A DNA stretch of 64,000 bases, taken from the NCBI GenBank assembly GCA_019973575.1, contig BPUI01000001.1, positions 434,001 through 498,000 of the forward strand, in the 5' to 3' direction. This DNA comes from Gemmatimonadetes bacterium T265 (lineage in GTDB: Bacteria > Gemmatimonadota > Gemmatimonadetes > Gemmatimonadales > Gemmatimonadaceae). Under the pieces are notes generated by a model. The model was given only the letters and a program-made list of their open reading frames with translations, had not been told where the DNA came from and did not search any database. Shown in pieces: positions 56,037 to 64,000 of this stretch (position 1 is the stretch's first letter; every line of letters begins with the position of its first letter). Both the position numbers and the translations under genes were made by a program.

Positions 56037-56483
56037 GTGTCCTTCGCCTCTCTCACCCGTCGCGTCACCTTCGCCGCGGCCCACCGCTACCGCCGCCCCG
56101 ACTGGTCCGACGAGCAGAACGCGGCCGTCTTCGGCCCTTGCGCGCGGCCGAGCTTTCACGGGCACGGCTACACCTGTCACGTGACCGTGCGCGGCCCCGT
56201 GGATCCCGAGACAGGCTTCTGCGTCGACCTCGCCCGGCTCGACCGCGTGTTGCAGGACGAGGTGCGCGAGCGGTTCGACCACCGGAACATCAACACCGAC
56301 GTTCCCGAGTTCGCCGACGGTGCGCTCGTGCCGACCGGCGAGAACCTCGCGCGCGACATCGCGGAACGCGTGCAGCGCCGGCTCGACGAGGGCGTCCCGG
56401 CCGGCGGGCCGCGCGTGACGCGCGTCGTCGTGGCCGAGGACGAGACGTTGAGCGCGACGTACGAGCCGGGGCGCGACGCGTGA
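56037..56483 (+). CDS. 6-pyruvoyl-tetrahydropterin synthase/QueD-family enzyme
   Basis: 148 aa from a GTG start. The zinc-binding His residues lie in FAAAHRYRR and SFHGHGYTCHVTVRG. FCVDLARLDRVLQDEV, FDHRNINTDVPEF and PTGENLARDIAERV complete the PTPS fold. The catalytic Cys expected before the second His motif is present in FGPCARPSFHGHG. The enzyme acts on dihydroneopterin triphosphate in queuosine or tetrahydropterin synthesis; no other queuosine gene is near. The stop overlaps the next GTG. Confidence 0.92.
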   Translation: MSFASLTRRVTFAAAHRYRRPDWSDEQNAAVFGPCARPSFHGHGYTCHVTVRGPVDPETGFCVDLARLDRVLQDEVRERFDHRNINTDVPEFADGALVPTGENLARDIAERVQRRLDEGVPAGGPRVTRVVVAEDETLSATYEPGRDA

Positions 56484-58126
56484 GCGCCCGCGCCGGCGCG
56501 TTAGGCACCGCGGTCGTGCTCGCGGCCGCGTGCGGCGGGCGGCCCGGGCCGGCCGTCGCGCCAAGGCCGGCGGCGGAGTCCGCACCCGCGCCGGCGGTCG
56601 CCGGCCCGGCGGTCGCCGAGACGCCGCCGCGCCCCGCCGTGCCGGGCCTGTCGAACACGCCCGCCGCGTTCCGGACGGCCGTCGACTCGATCCTCGCCGA
56701 CCCGAAGTGGGCCGCCGCGCAGTGGGGCGTGCTCGTCGTCAACCCGCGCACGGGAGACACGCTCTACTCACGGAACGCGGGGAAGCTCTTCCTGCCCGCG
56801 TCCAACCAGAAAATCATCACCGGCGCGGTCGCGCTCGCGCGGCTCGGGGCGGACTACCGCTGGCGCACCGCGGTCGCCGTCGAGGGACTCGCGGGCGTGC
56901 GCGCCGACCGCGGCGTCGTGCGCGGCGACCTGTACGTGGTCGGGAGCGGCGACCCGACGGTCAGCGAGGCCATGCAGCACGGTGACGCGATGGCCCCGCT
57001 CCGCCTGCTCGCCGATTCGATCTGGGCGCGCGGCGTGCGCCGGATCGAGGGGGACGTGGTCGCGCGGGAGGACCCGCGCGCTCCGGACGGCCCGTGGAAG
57101 TTCGGCTGGGAGTGGGACGACCTCGACACGCCGTCCGGCGCGGGCGTGACCGAACTGCTCTTCAACGAAGGCGTGGCGCGGGTCGCCGTGTACGGCGGCG
57201 CGCGGGCCGGCGCGCCGGCCCGCGTCGTCGTCCGGCCCACGCCGGGCGCGCTCCCGCTCGACACGTCCGCGGGGTCCGGCGTGCGCACCGTGGCCGCCGC
57301 GGACAGCGCAGCACCTCGCGTGAGTGCCGCCTGGGACTACGACGCCCGGCGCTACCACCTGCGCGGCGCGGTGGCGGCCGGCGACAGCGTGGTCGTCGAG
57401 CTCGGCGTCCACGACCCGCGCCGCGCGTACGCCGGCGCGCTCGCGGACGCCCTGCGCGCCCGCGGCATCGTCGTCGACGGCCGCCGCGACCCGGGCGGCG
57501 GCCAGCCCGGGCCCGCCGCCCGGCTCGACACCCTCGCCGTCCTCACCTCCGCGCCCCTGCGCGACGTGCTCCCGGCGATGGAGAAGCCGTCGCAGAACCA
57601 GATCGCCGAGGCGCTCTTCCTGACGTTAGGCCGCTCGGGGACGGGCGTGGCGTCGGGCGACAGCGCGCGGCGCGTCGTCGGCGACCAGCTGCGCGCCTGG
57701 GGGGCCGAGCCCGAGCGCGACGCCGCGGTGCGCGACGGCAGCGGCCTCTCGCGCCACGACTACGCGAGCCCGGCCGCGCTCGTGCGCGTGCTCGACGGGG
57801 CGCGCCGGCTGCCGGGGTTCCGCGTCTTCTACGACGCCCTGCCCGTCGCGGGCGTCGACGGGACGTTAGGCGCCCGCCTGCGCGGGACGCGCGCGGCCGG
57901 GCGCGTGCACGCCAAGACCGGCTCGATCGACCGCGTGCGCGGCCTGTCCGGCTACGCCGCCACGGCCGACGACGAGCTCCTCGTCTTCTCGCTGCTCTGC
58001 AACAACTTCACGGCGCCCGCGGCGGAGGTGACCCGCGCCCAGGACGCGATCGCGGAGCGGATGGCCGAGCTGCGCGCGCGCGACCCGCGGGGCACGCCGC
58101 CGTTCGCGTCGGCCGTCCCGCGCTGA
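56480..58126 (+). CDS. dacB: D-alanyl-D-alanine carboxypeptidase/endopeptidase (PBP4)
   Basis: 548 aa from the GTG at 56480. A lipobox-like sequence (VLAAACGGRPG) suggests a lipoprotein. The PBP4 motifs are FLPASNQKIITGA (SxxK, Ser about residue 108), MEKPSQNQIAEAL (SxN) and VHAKTGSIDRVRGLSGYA (KTG). The inserted domains of PBP4 are present between SxxK and SxN, including the GDLYVVGSGDPTVSE segment. It trims or opens peptidoglycan cross-links in the periplasm. The GTGA overlap with the PTPS gene marks an operon. Confidence 0.94.
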   Translation: MSARAGALGTAVVLAAACGGRPGPAVAPRPAAESAPAPAVAGPAVAETPPRPAVPGLSNTPAAFRTAVDSILADPKWAAAQWGVLVVNPRTGDTLYSRNAGKLFLPASNQKIITGAVALARLGADYRWRTAVAVEGLAGVRADRGVVRGDLYVVGSGDPTVSEAMQHGDAMAPLRLLADSIWARGVRRIEGDVVAREDPRAPDGPWKFGWEWDDLDTPSGAGVTELLFNEGVARVAVYGGARAGAPARVVVRPTPGALPLDTSAGSGVRTVAAADSAAPRVSAAWDYDARRYHLRGAVAAGDSVVVELGVHDPRRAYAGALADALRARGIVVDGRRDPGGGQPGPAARLDTLAVLTSAPLRDVLPAMEKPSQNQIAEALFLTLGRSGTGVASGDSARRVVGDQLRAWGAEPERDAAVRDGSGLSRHDYASPAALVRVLDGARRLPGFRVFYDALPVAGVDGTLGARLRGTRAAGRVHAKTGSIDRVRGLSGYAATADDELLVFSLLCNNFTAPAAEVTRAQDAIAERMAELRARDPRGTPPFASAVPR

Positions 58127-58133
58127 GGGGCGC

Positions 58134-59498
58134 GTGCGCGAGCGGCTCGCCGTCGACGACGCGCTCGCCGCGGTGCTCGCCGCCGCGCCCGGGGGCCCGC
58201 TCGGCGGGCGTCCACTCCGCGCGGAGCGCGTCGCGCTTGGCGACGCGTTAGGCCGCGTGCTCGCCGCGGACGTGCGCGCGGGGTGGGACGTGCCGCCCCG
58301 GGCGAACGCCTCGATGGACGGCTACGCGGTGCGCGCGGCCGACGCGGCGGGCGCGCGCCCCGACGCGCCCGCGCGGCTCCGCGTCGTCGGCGAGGCGCCC
58401 GCGGGCCGGCCGTGGGGCGGGACGGTGGGCGCGGGCGAGGCCGTGCGCATCGCGACCGGCGCGCCGGTGCCGGCGGGCGCGGACGCGGTCGTGCGCGTCG
58501 AGGACACGGACGCGGCGGACGACGGCGGCACCGTCCTCGTGCGCGACGGCCGCGACGCGCGCGAGACGGACACGGCCGGCGGCGGCGCGCGCCGCAACGT
58601 CCGCCCCGCGGGCGAGGACCTGCGCGCGGGCTCCGTCGCGGCGCGCGCGGGGACGGCCGTGACGCCGGGCGTCGTCGGGGTGCTCGCGGCCGCCGGCGCC
58701 GCGCACGTCGACGTCGTGCGACGCCCCCGCGTCGCGATCGTCGCCTCGGGCGACGAACTCGTCGCCCTCGACGACCTCGCCCGCGCGCGCGCCGGCGACG
58801 CGACCGTGAACGCGAACGCCCCCGCGCTCGCCGCGCTCGTGCGCGCCGCGGGCGGCGAGCCCGTCGACCTCGGCGTCGCGCCCGACACCCCGGAGGGCGT
58901 GCGGGCGCGGATCGCGGCGGCGCGCGACGCCGGCTGCGACGTCGTGCTCACCAGCGGCGGCGTGAGCGTCGGCCCGCGCGACCTCGTCCGCCCGGCGGTC
59001 GAGGCGTTAGGCGGTAGGCTCGACTTCTGGCGCGTGCGGATGCGCCCCGGCGGCCCGCTCGCCTTCGGCACGCTCCCGGCGCCGGACGGGACCGCGCTCC
59101 CCTGGTTCGGGCTCCCGGGCAACCCCGTGTCGACCGTCGTCACGTTCGCGGTCTTCGTCCGGCCGCTGCTCCGCGCGCTGGCCGGCGACGCGCGGCCGTT
59201 CCGGCGCGTGCTGCGCGCCGCGGCCGGCGAGCCGCTGCGGACCGCGGCGCCGCTCACGCACTTCCTGCGGGTCACGCTCGCCACCGACGACGCGGGCGGG
59301 CTCGTCGCCCGGCTCACCGGGCCCCAGGGTTCGGGGCTGCTCTCGTCCGTCGCCGCGGCCGACGCGCTCGCCGTCGTGCCCGCGGGCGCGCGCGAGGTGC
59401 CGGCCGGGGCGCCCGTCCGCATCCTCCCGTTAGGCGGCGACGCGCTCGCCGGCGACCCGTTCGCCTGCGCCGACCGCCCGTCGTACGAGGGGACGTGA
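58134..59498 (+). CDS. moeA: Molybdopterin molybdotransferase
   Basis: 454 aa, somewhat long for the family. VALGDALGRVLAADVRAGWD, PPRANASMDGYAVRAAD, VRIATGAPVPAGADAVVR and VGVLAAAGAAHVDVVRRPRV are standard MoeA segments. The MogA-like domain holds VLTSGGVSVGPRDLV and WFGLPGNPVSTVVTFAVF. It inserts molybdate into adenylated molybdopterin in cofactor synthesis. It starts eight bases after dacB, and its stop overlaps the methyltransferase GTG. The substrate molybdoenzyme is outside this window. Confidence 0.94.
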   Translation: MRERLAVDDALAAVLAAAPGGPLGGRPLRAERVALGDALGRVLAADVRAGWDVPPRANASMDGYAVRAADAAGARPDAPARLRVVGEAPAGRPWGGTVGAGEAVRIATGAPVPAGADAVVRVEDTDAADDGGTVLVRDGRDARETDTAGGGARRNVRPAGEDLRAGSVAARAGTAVTPGVVGVLAAAGAAHVDVVRRPRVAIVASGDELVALDDLARARAGDATVNANAPALAALVRAAGGEPVDLGVAPDTPEGVRARIAAARDAGCDVVLTSGGVSVGPRDLVRPAVEALGGRLDFWRVRMRPGGPLAFGTLPAPDGTALPWFGLPGNPVSTVVTFAVFVRPLLRALAGDARPFRRVLRAAAGEPLRTAAPLTHFLRVTLATDDAGGLVARLTGPQGSGLLSSVAAADALAVVPAGAREVPAGAPVRILPLGGDALAGDPFACADRPSYEGT

Positions 59499-60184
59499 CC
59501 GGACCGGACGACGCGGCCGACGGCGCCGCGCTCGTCGCCGCGCTCGAGCGCGAGTTCCGGACGGTGGTCGAGGACGTGCCCGTCGGCGGCGCGTCGATCT
59601 CGGTGCTGAGGCCGGCCGAGCCGGAGGCGCTGATCGACGAGGACGCGTTCGCGCGCGACGAGCGGCTGCCCTACTGGGCGGACGTGTGGCCGTCGACGCG
59701 CGTGCTCGCCGCGCGACTGCTGGCCGAGCGGGGCGACGGGCGGCGGCTGCTGGAGCTGGGCTGCGGGAGCGGGGTGGCCGCGGTCGCGGCGGCGCGGGCC
59801 GGTTTCGACGTGACCGCGACGGACTACTACGACGACGCGCTCCGCTTCACGCGCGCCAACGTGTGGCGCGCGACGGGGCGCGCGTGCGAGACGCGGCTCG
59901 TCGACTGGCGCGCCCTGCCGCGCGACCTCGGCCGGTTCGACCTCGTCGTCGCGTCCGACGTGCTGTACGAGCGGCCGTACGCCGGGCTCGTCGCGCGGGC
60001 GATCGCGGGGACGCTCGCGCGCGGCGGGGTGGCGCTCGTGACGGACCCGGGGCGGATCGCCGCGCCGGCGTTCGTCGAGGCGGCGGAGGCGCTCGGGCTG
60101 GTCGTGCGCGAGCCGGAGGCCGACGTGGTCGAGGCGAACGGCACGCGGCAGACGATTCGGACGTACGGGCTACGTCGCCGTTAG
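59495..60184 (+). CDS. Class I SAM-dependent methyltransferase (METTL21/lysine-methyltransferase-like)
   Basis: 229 aa from the GTG at 59495. Motif I is LLELGCGSGVAAVAAARAGF, followed by VTATDYYDDALRFTRANV and FDLVVASDVLYERPYAGLVA. A DVWPSTRVLAARLL segment precedes the SAM site, as in METTL21/ETFB methyltransferases that modify protein lysines. The target is unknown. It is the last gene of the PTPS-dacB-moeA operon. The TAG stop lies inside GTTAGGC (60180-60186). Confidence 0.87.
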   Translation: MTGPDDAADGAALVAALEREFRTVVEDVPVGGASISVLRPAEPEALIDEDAFARDERLPYWADVWPSTRVLAARLLAERGDGRRLLELGCGSGVAAVAAARAGFDVTATDYYDDALRFTRANVWRATGRACETRLVDWRALPRDLGRFDLVVASDVLYERPYAGLVARAIAGTLARGGVALVTDPGRIAAPAFVEAAEALGLVVREPEADVVEANGTRQTIRTYGLRRR

Positions 60185-60203
60185 GCGTTCGCCGCGCGCG
60201 CCG

Positions 60204-60614
60204 TCACCAGAGGTGCTCGCCCCCGACCGCCGCGACGATCTCGGGGTCGCGCGTGACGAGCGGGTAGCCCAGCTCCAGCGCGGTCGCCGCGATCAGGCGG
60301 TCACCGCGCTCGGGGATCGCGTGCAGGTCGTGCGCGCGCACCGCCATCGCCGCCGTGAACGGGACGACGAGATACCGGGCCGGAGTGGACTCTAAGCGCG
60401 TGACCAGCTTCTCGAACGGTTCGGGTAGCTGGACCCGACCCCGACGCGCCTGCTCGCTGAGTTCGACCAGCGATAACGTCGAAACGCACGCGACCGCGTG
60501 ACCCCGGTCGACGGCCTCGACGAAGCGGCGGGCGCTACGACCGAGCCGCCCCAGCTCGTCGCCCAACCACCAGATAAGGGCGTGACTGTCCAAGAGCGCG
60601 ATCTCGGTCGCCAC
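60204..60614 (-). CDS. PIN-domain ribonuclease toxin (VapC-like)
   Basis: 136 aa with a GTG start. Four conserved acidic positions of PIN nucleases are visible: LLDSHALIWWL (first Asp), VSTLSLVELSEQA (Glu), PERGDRLIAATALELG (Asp), and VTRDPEIVA (last Asp). It probably cleaves RNA in a magnesium-dependent way. Its GTG overlaps the last base of the antitoxin stop (TAGTG), so translation is coupled. Confidence 0.9.
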   Translation of the reverse strand: MATEIALLDSHALIWWLGDELGRLGRSARRFVEAVDRGHAVACVSTLSLVELSEQARRGRVQLPEPFEKLVTRLESTPARYLVVPFTAAMAVRAHDLHAIPERGDRLIAATALELGYPLVTRDPEIVAAVGGEHLW

Positions 60615-61045
60615 TACCGAGATGCGCGACGTCCGAGGCCCCGAATCGCGGCGGGATCACGGGGCGGCTGGTCGGCCGCCGACGCCGTGTCCACGGACGG
60701 CTCGGGCGGTAGGTCGCCGAAAATGCGCGCCATCTTCGCCTCGTACCGCTCGTTGGCCTCACGGCGTGCCTCGCGCAACATCTCCTCGACATCGCCAATC
60801 ACCGTGGCGTACCCCGCGAGCGGCCGCGGCTCGGGCGCGACACGCTTCCGCAACTCGGCGAGCTCCGCCTCCATGCGCTCGACGTCACGCGCGCGCACGA
60901 GCAGTACCTGCTCGTCGACGCCGCGTCGCGAAAGCGCCACGCGGTCCGTGCGGCCGGCGAGCAGGTCGTCGACGAGCGGGAAGAGCCGCGCCCGCGCCTC
61001 GGTGAGCGGGACGGCACGACCGGGCTTGCGAGCGGGCTTGAACAT
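60614..61045 (-). CDS. Putative antitoxin of the VapC-like PIN toxin
   Basis: About 143 aa from the ATG at 61045; an ATG at 61084 would add 13 residues. The N-terminus AVPLTEARARLFPLVDDLLA and VALSRRGVDEQVLLV is the Phd/YefM-like fold that binds operator DNA. The remainder is a charged helix with MEAELAELRKRVAPEPRPLA and EEMLREARREANERYEAKMA. A longer antitoxin than usual (typical 70-90 aa). The GTG of the toxin overlaps the stop. Confidence 0.82.
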   Translation of the reverse strand: MFKPARKPGRAVPLTEARARLFPLVDDLLAGRTDRVALSRRGVDEQVLLVRARDVERMEAELAELRKRVAPEPRPLAGYATVIGDVEEMLREARREANERYEAKMARIFGDLPPEPSVDTASAADQPPRDPAAIRGLGRRASR

Positions 61046-61090
61046 CGAGGCCGTCCTGAAGAGGGCGCGACGTCCGGCCGTCACACCCGT

Positions 61091-61120
61091 GCGACCCGTA
61101 CATCATGCCGTACAGGTCGC
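61091..61120. promoter_or_regulatory. Inverted repeat upstream of the toxin-antitoxin pair
   Basis: GCGACCCGTAC at 61091-61101 pairs with GTACAGGTCGC at 61110-61120 (one mismatch in 11). It lies 45-75 bases upstream of the antitoxin ATG at 61045. Its placement fits an autoregulatory operator, as in other vapBC operons. Confidence 0.65.
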
Positions 61121-61176
61121 AATCTCACCGTCGCCGCGGGGCCCGACAAGGCGGGCGCCGACGCCTCGCCGGCGTC

Positions 61177-61683
61177 TCACCGCCCCGGCTCGCGCCGGGT
61201 CCCGCCCGAGAAATCCTCGAGGTCGACCGCGTCCGGGCCGTCGCGCGAAATTCCGCCCTCGGGCACGTCGTCCGACGCGCCGCGCCCCTCGAACGCGCCC
61301 GTCACCGCCTCGACGTTCGGGTCCGCCGGCGCATCCGTCGTGTCGTTCGCGCTCCCGCGGCCGTCCGTGTCGCGCTCGACGTTCGTCGCGTCGTCGGCCT
61401 GGCCCTGCCCGCCGGTCGCGCCGCCCGACTGCTCCTCCCCGGGTCCCGTGCGCCCGTAGCCCTCCCCCGCGTACGCGCCCCGCATCCGGCTCCCGCCGAT
61501 CCCGCTCTGCCCGCCGTAGCTCGATTCGGCGCTGTACATCGAGTCGTTCCCGCCGCCGCCGTAGCCGGTCCCCGCGTCGAAGCCCTTCCCGGGGATGCCC
61601 GTCCGCGGAACGTTCTGCCGCGGGTCGGCCGCGTCGTTGTCGCCCTGCGCGTCCGCGCCCTGGTCGTTCGACTGGTCTGCCAT
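61177..61683 (-). CDS. Disordered Gly/Asp-rich protein, function unknown
   Basis: 168 aa from the ATG at 61683 (MADQSNDQGADAQGDNDAAD). It is nearly all Gly, Asp, Ser and Ala, with YGGGGNDSMYSAESSYGGQS, and no membrane helix. No domain is recognised. Such proteins occur in stress-linked loci of GC-rich bacteria. It lies just past the iron-sulfur gene hairpin on the same strand. Confidence 0.65.
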   Translation of the reverse strand: MADQSNDQGADAQGDNDAADPRQNVPRTGIPGKGFDAGTGYGGGGNDSMYSAESSYGGQSGIGGSRMRGAYAGEGYGRTGPGEEQSGGATGGQGQADDATNVERDTDGRGSANDTTDAPADPNVEAVTGAFEGRGASDDVPEGGISRDGPDAVDLEDFSGGTRREPGR

Positions 61684-61708
61684 GCGAGCCTCGTGAGGTA
61701 AGAGCGAA

Positions 61709-61739
61709 GGAGGGTGCCGCTCGGCGAGCGGCACCCTCC
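61709..61739 (-). terminator. Hairpin after the iron-sulfur oxidoreductase gene
   Basis: Stem of 14 bp, GGAGGGTGCCGCTC at 61709-61722 with its exact complement at 61726-61739, and a 3-base loop. It lies 28 bases past the stop of the iron-sulfur gene (61768) and just upstream of the disordered protein ATG. Confidence 0.8.
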
Positions 61740-61767
61740 CCGTCTCAACCCTCGTGCCGCGTAGCCG

Positions 61768-63939
61768 TCAATCGCCGGCCATTGCGAGCCCGGCGTTCGC
61801 CCCGCCGCCCGGCTCGAGCGCCGCGGTCGGGCTCCCCTTCAGCCGCGACGCGACCACCTCGGAGATGTCGAGCACCGGGACCTCGCTCCCCGCGGCGGTC
61901 ACGCCGTCGGTCATCATCGTCATGCAGAACGGGCACGCGAGCGCGATCGCCTCGGCGCCCGTCGCGAGCAACTCCTCGGTGCGCTCGACGTTGATGCGCT
62001 TCCCCGTGTCCTCCTCCATCCACATCCGCCCGCCGCCCGCGCCGCAGCAGAGCCCGCGGCTCTTCGTCCGCTTCGGCTCGACGAGGTTCACGACCGGGAG
62101 CGCGCGCTTGAGCGCGTTGCGCGGCGCGTCGTACACGTCGTTGTAGCGGCCCAGGTAGCAGCTGTCGTGGTAGACCATCGTCAGGCGCCGCCCCTCGTCC
62201 GTGTCGAGCGGGACGAGCCCCTGCTGCAGCAGCCGCTCGATGTACGTCGTGTGGTGGATCACCTCGTAGTTCCCGCCTAACTGCGGAAACTCGTTGCCGA
62301 TCTGGTGGAAGCAGTGCGGGCAGAAGGTGACGACCGTCTTCACCTCGTAGCGGTCCAGCGTCTCGATCGCCCCCTTGGCGAGCGTCTGGTACAGGTACTC
62401 GTTCCCCATGCGGCGCGCGGGGTCGCCGTGGCAGGTCTCCTCCTGCCCCAAAATCGCGAAGTCCACGCCGGCCGCCTTCAACACCCGCGCGAATGCGACG
62501 GTGATCTTCTTCGCCCGGTCGTCGAACGAGCCCATGCACCCGACCCAGAAGAGCAGCTCCGGCCGCTTTCCCTGCTCGAACGCCTCCGCCATCGTGGGGA
62601 TCTCCATCCCCTCGGCCCACTCCTCGCGCACCGCGGGGCTGAACGCCCACGGGGAGCCGTTGCGCTCCATCGACGTGAACGCCGGCTGCAGCTGCTCCGG
62701 AAAGCGCGACTCCGAGAGCACGAGGTAGCGCCGCATCTCGTTGATCACGTCGAGCTGGTCGATGCTCACCGGGCACTCCTGCACGCACGCGCGGCAGCTC
62801 GTGCACGCCCAGAGCTCCTCCTCGGTGATGTAGTGGTCGAGGAGGGTGTTGCCGAGGATGTCGGCGGCGGTCCGCGCGCCGCCTTCGGCCGCGAGCCCGT
62901 CGGCCCCCTCGCCGGCGTCGAGGCGGTGGTGCTTCAGTTCGTCGAAGTCGCGGACGACGAGCGGCGCCTTCTCCATCAGGCGCTGCCTCACGTTGACGAC
63001 GATCTTGCGCGGGCTGAGCAGCTTGCCCGTGAGGTTGGCCGGGCACGCCGCCGTGCAGCGCCCGCACTGCGTGCACGAGTAGCCGTCGAGCAGGTTCTTC
63101 CACGTCAGCTGCCCGACGTCGTTCGCCCCGAACGACTCGGCCGTCTCGTCCTCAAGGTCCATCGGGCGCATCGCGCCCTTCGCGCCCGGGCCCTCGGTGT
63201 TGCTGAGGTAGGTGTTGGGCAGCGACACCAGCACGTGCAGGTGCTTCGAGAACGGGAGGTAGTTGAGGAAGCCGAGCACGAGGAGCGCGTGCGTCCACCA
63301 GCTCACGTTGCGCACGGCGAGCGCGGTGTCGGGCGGGACGACGCGGCCGAGCCCGATGCCTAACAGATGGCCCACGACGCGGCCGTAGCCCGGCGTCCCG
63401 GCCGCCATCGCCGGCTCGATCACCGCCTCCATCGCGTTCGTGAGCAGCAGCGTGAACATCAGCACCGCGATCACCGAGAGGATGATCACGGCCTCGCGCG
63501 TCTCCACGCCGTCCCCCTGCAGCCGCCGCGGCTTGAGCACGAGCCGGCGGTAGATGAGCCAGCTCACCGCGCCCCAGACGAGCAGGGCGAACAGCTCCTG
63601 CGAGAGCGCGAACGCGCCGTAGAGCGGCCCCGGCAGGAACTTCGCGTACCCGAACCCGCCCCACACGCCCTGCACCATCATCTCGGCCGTGCCGGCGGTG
63701 ATGACGCAGAAGCCCCAGAAGACGAGCGCGTGCATGAGCCCCGCGACGGGGTCGCGCAGGATCTTGCTCTGCGCGATCCCGATCGAGAGCAGGTTCCACA
63801 GCCGCCGCGCGGGGTCGTTCGTGCGATCGTCCGGTTTACCGACGCCGGTGGCGAACGCGTAGAGGCGTTGCGCGCTATAGGCGAAGAAGCCTGACGCGAG
63901 CACGAGGATGATGAGGAAGACGACGTTCGCGGTGGTCAC
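61768..63939 (-). CDS. Membrane-bound (Fe-S) oxidoreductase, HdrD/FadF-like with NarI-like helices
   Basis: 723 aa. The first 260 residues hold about six membrane helices (NarI-like), with [20 protein letters not shown] and [20 protein letters not shown]. Two [4Fe-4S] ferredoxin motifs follow: [14 protein letters not shown] and [13 protein letters not shown]. The C-terminal half holds two CCG domains with [57 protein letters not shown] and CPFC. This architecture is that of EtfAB:quinone oxidoreductase-type FadF and heterodisulfide-reductase-like proteins. It probably passes electrons from a soluble carrier to menaquinone in the membrane. It ends with a hairpin terminator. Confidence 0.93.
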   Translation of the reverse strand: MTTANVVFLIILVLASGFFAYSAQRLYAFATGVGKPDDRTNDPARRLWNLLSIGIAQSKILRDPVAGLMHALVFWGFCVITAGTAEMMVQGVWGGFGYAKFLPGPLYGAFALSQELFALLVWGAVSWLIYRRLVLKPRRLQGDGVETREAVIILSVIAVLMFTLLLTNAMEAVIEPAMAAGTPGYGRVVGHLLGIGLGRVVPPDTALAVRNVSWWTHALLVLGFLNYLPFSKHLHVLVSLPNTYLSNTEGPGAKGAMRPMDLEDETAESFGANDVGQLTWKNLLDGYSCTQCGRCTAACPANLTGKLLSPRKIVVNVRQRLMEKAPLVVRDFDELKHHRLDAGEGADGLAAEGGARTAADILGNTLLDHYITEEELWACTSCRACVQECPVSIDQLDVINEMRRYLVLSESRFPEQLQPAFTSMERNGSPWAFSPAVREEWAEGMEIPTMAEAFEQGKRPELLFWVGCMGSFDDRAKKITVAFARVLKAAGVDFAILGQEETCHGDPARRMGNEYLYQTLAKGAIETLDRYEVKTVVTFCPHCFHQIGNEFPQLGGNYEVIHHTTYIERLLQQGLVPLDTDEGRRLTMVYHDSCYLGRYNDVYDAPRNALKRALPVVNLVEPKRTKSRGLCCGAGGGRMWMEEDTGKRINVERTEELLATGAEAIALACPFCMTMMTDGVTAAGSEVPVLDISEVVASRLKGSPTAALEPGGGANAGLAMAGD

Positions 63940-64000
63940 GGTCGGGAATCGACGAGCGGGGGCCGGCGGCGCCGGCGTGCGACGAACAGCGTTCGGCGGC
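63940..64000. other. Window end, upstream of the iron-sulfur gene
   Basis: 61 bases upstream of the iron-sulfur gene start on the minus strand. Nothing is recognised; the promoter may lie beyond the window. Confidence 0.4.

Overview
The window is a very GC-rich (about 73% by eye), gene-dense bacterial chromosome segment. The gene set fits a Gram-negative, menaquinone-using heterotroph of the Gemmatimonadota (Gemmatirosa/Gemmatimonas-like). The reasons are many Tat-exported or lipoprotein enzymes, an outer-membrane barrel, PBP4-type peptidase, ECF sigma factors, a zinc-ribbon Ser/Thr kinase and frequent GTGA/ATGA gene overlaps. This placement is inferred from gene content. No rRNA or tRNA gene and no CRISPR array is visible.

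Layout. 0-8.4 kb: the tail of a KatE-type catalase, an ECF sigma factor with a membrane partner and a serine hydrolase, then three Tat-exported enzymes (Gfo/Idh/MocA oxidoreductase, type B carboxylesterase, amidase). 8.6-13.2 kb is accessory: an OLD-like ATPase/TOPRIM gene broken by a frameshift, an ABM monooxygenase, and a decayed IS1182-family element with 17-bp perfect inverted repeats. 13.3-16.8 kb: an operon of a GH5 glycosidase and two NIF3-like paralogues. 16.9-20.2 kb: glmM-glmS (UDP-GlcNAc precursor synthesis). 20.3-29.4 kb: a degenerate acyl-CoA-synthetase-like protein, an alpha/beta hydrolase, an HD-GYP response regulator, a cystathionine gamma-synthase-family enzyme, purD, and the DNA-repair pair mutM/uvrC-like. 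29.5-34.3 kb: a metallophosphoesterase, ubiE/menG, a sigma/anti-sigma/bactofilin-like operon and YihY. 34.6-41.3 kb: SAM hydrolase, a MATE exporter, an Mrp/ApbC iron-sulfur carrier, NrnA and an amino acid permease. 41.4-46.4 kb: guaB-cupin-norQ-norD. 46.4-52.8 kb: small conserved proteins, a zinc-ribbon Ser/Thr kinase and two M15-type peptidase paralogues. 53-60.2 kb: gpmI, a barrel protein, a BON protein, a 6-pyruvoyl-tetrahydropterin synthase homologue, dacB, moeA and a methyltransferase. 60.2-64 kb: a VapBC-like toxin-antitoxin pair, a disordered protein and a large membrane iron-sulfur oxidoreductase.

Two sequence-level signals cut across the genes. First, the heptamer GTTAGGC (usually CGTTAGGC) occurs about 47 times on the two strands, where base composition would give about five. 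It supplies most of the rare TTA leucine codons (as TTA-GGC, Leu-Gly), many CCT-AAC (Pro-Asn) pairs, and the stop codons of at least seven reading frames. I know of no description of it. Second, a family of 26-28-bp inverted repeats in two sequence variants occupies four intergenic sites, and at one of them a pair of one variant is nested inside a pair of the other.
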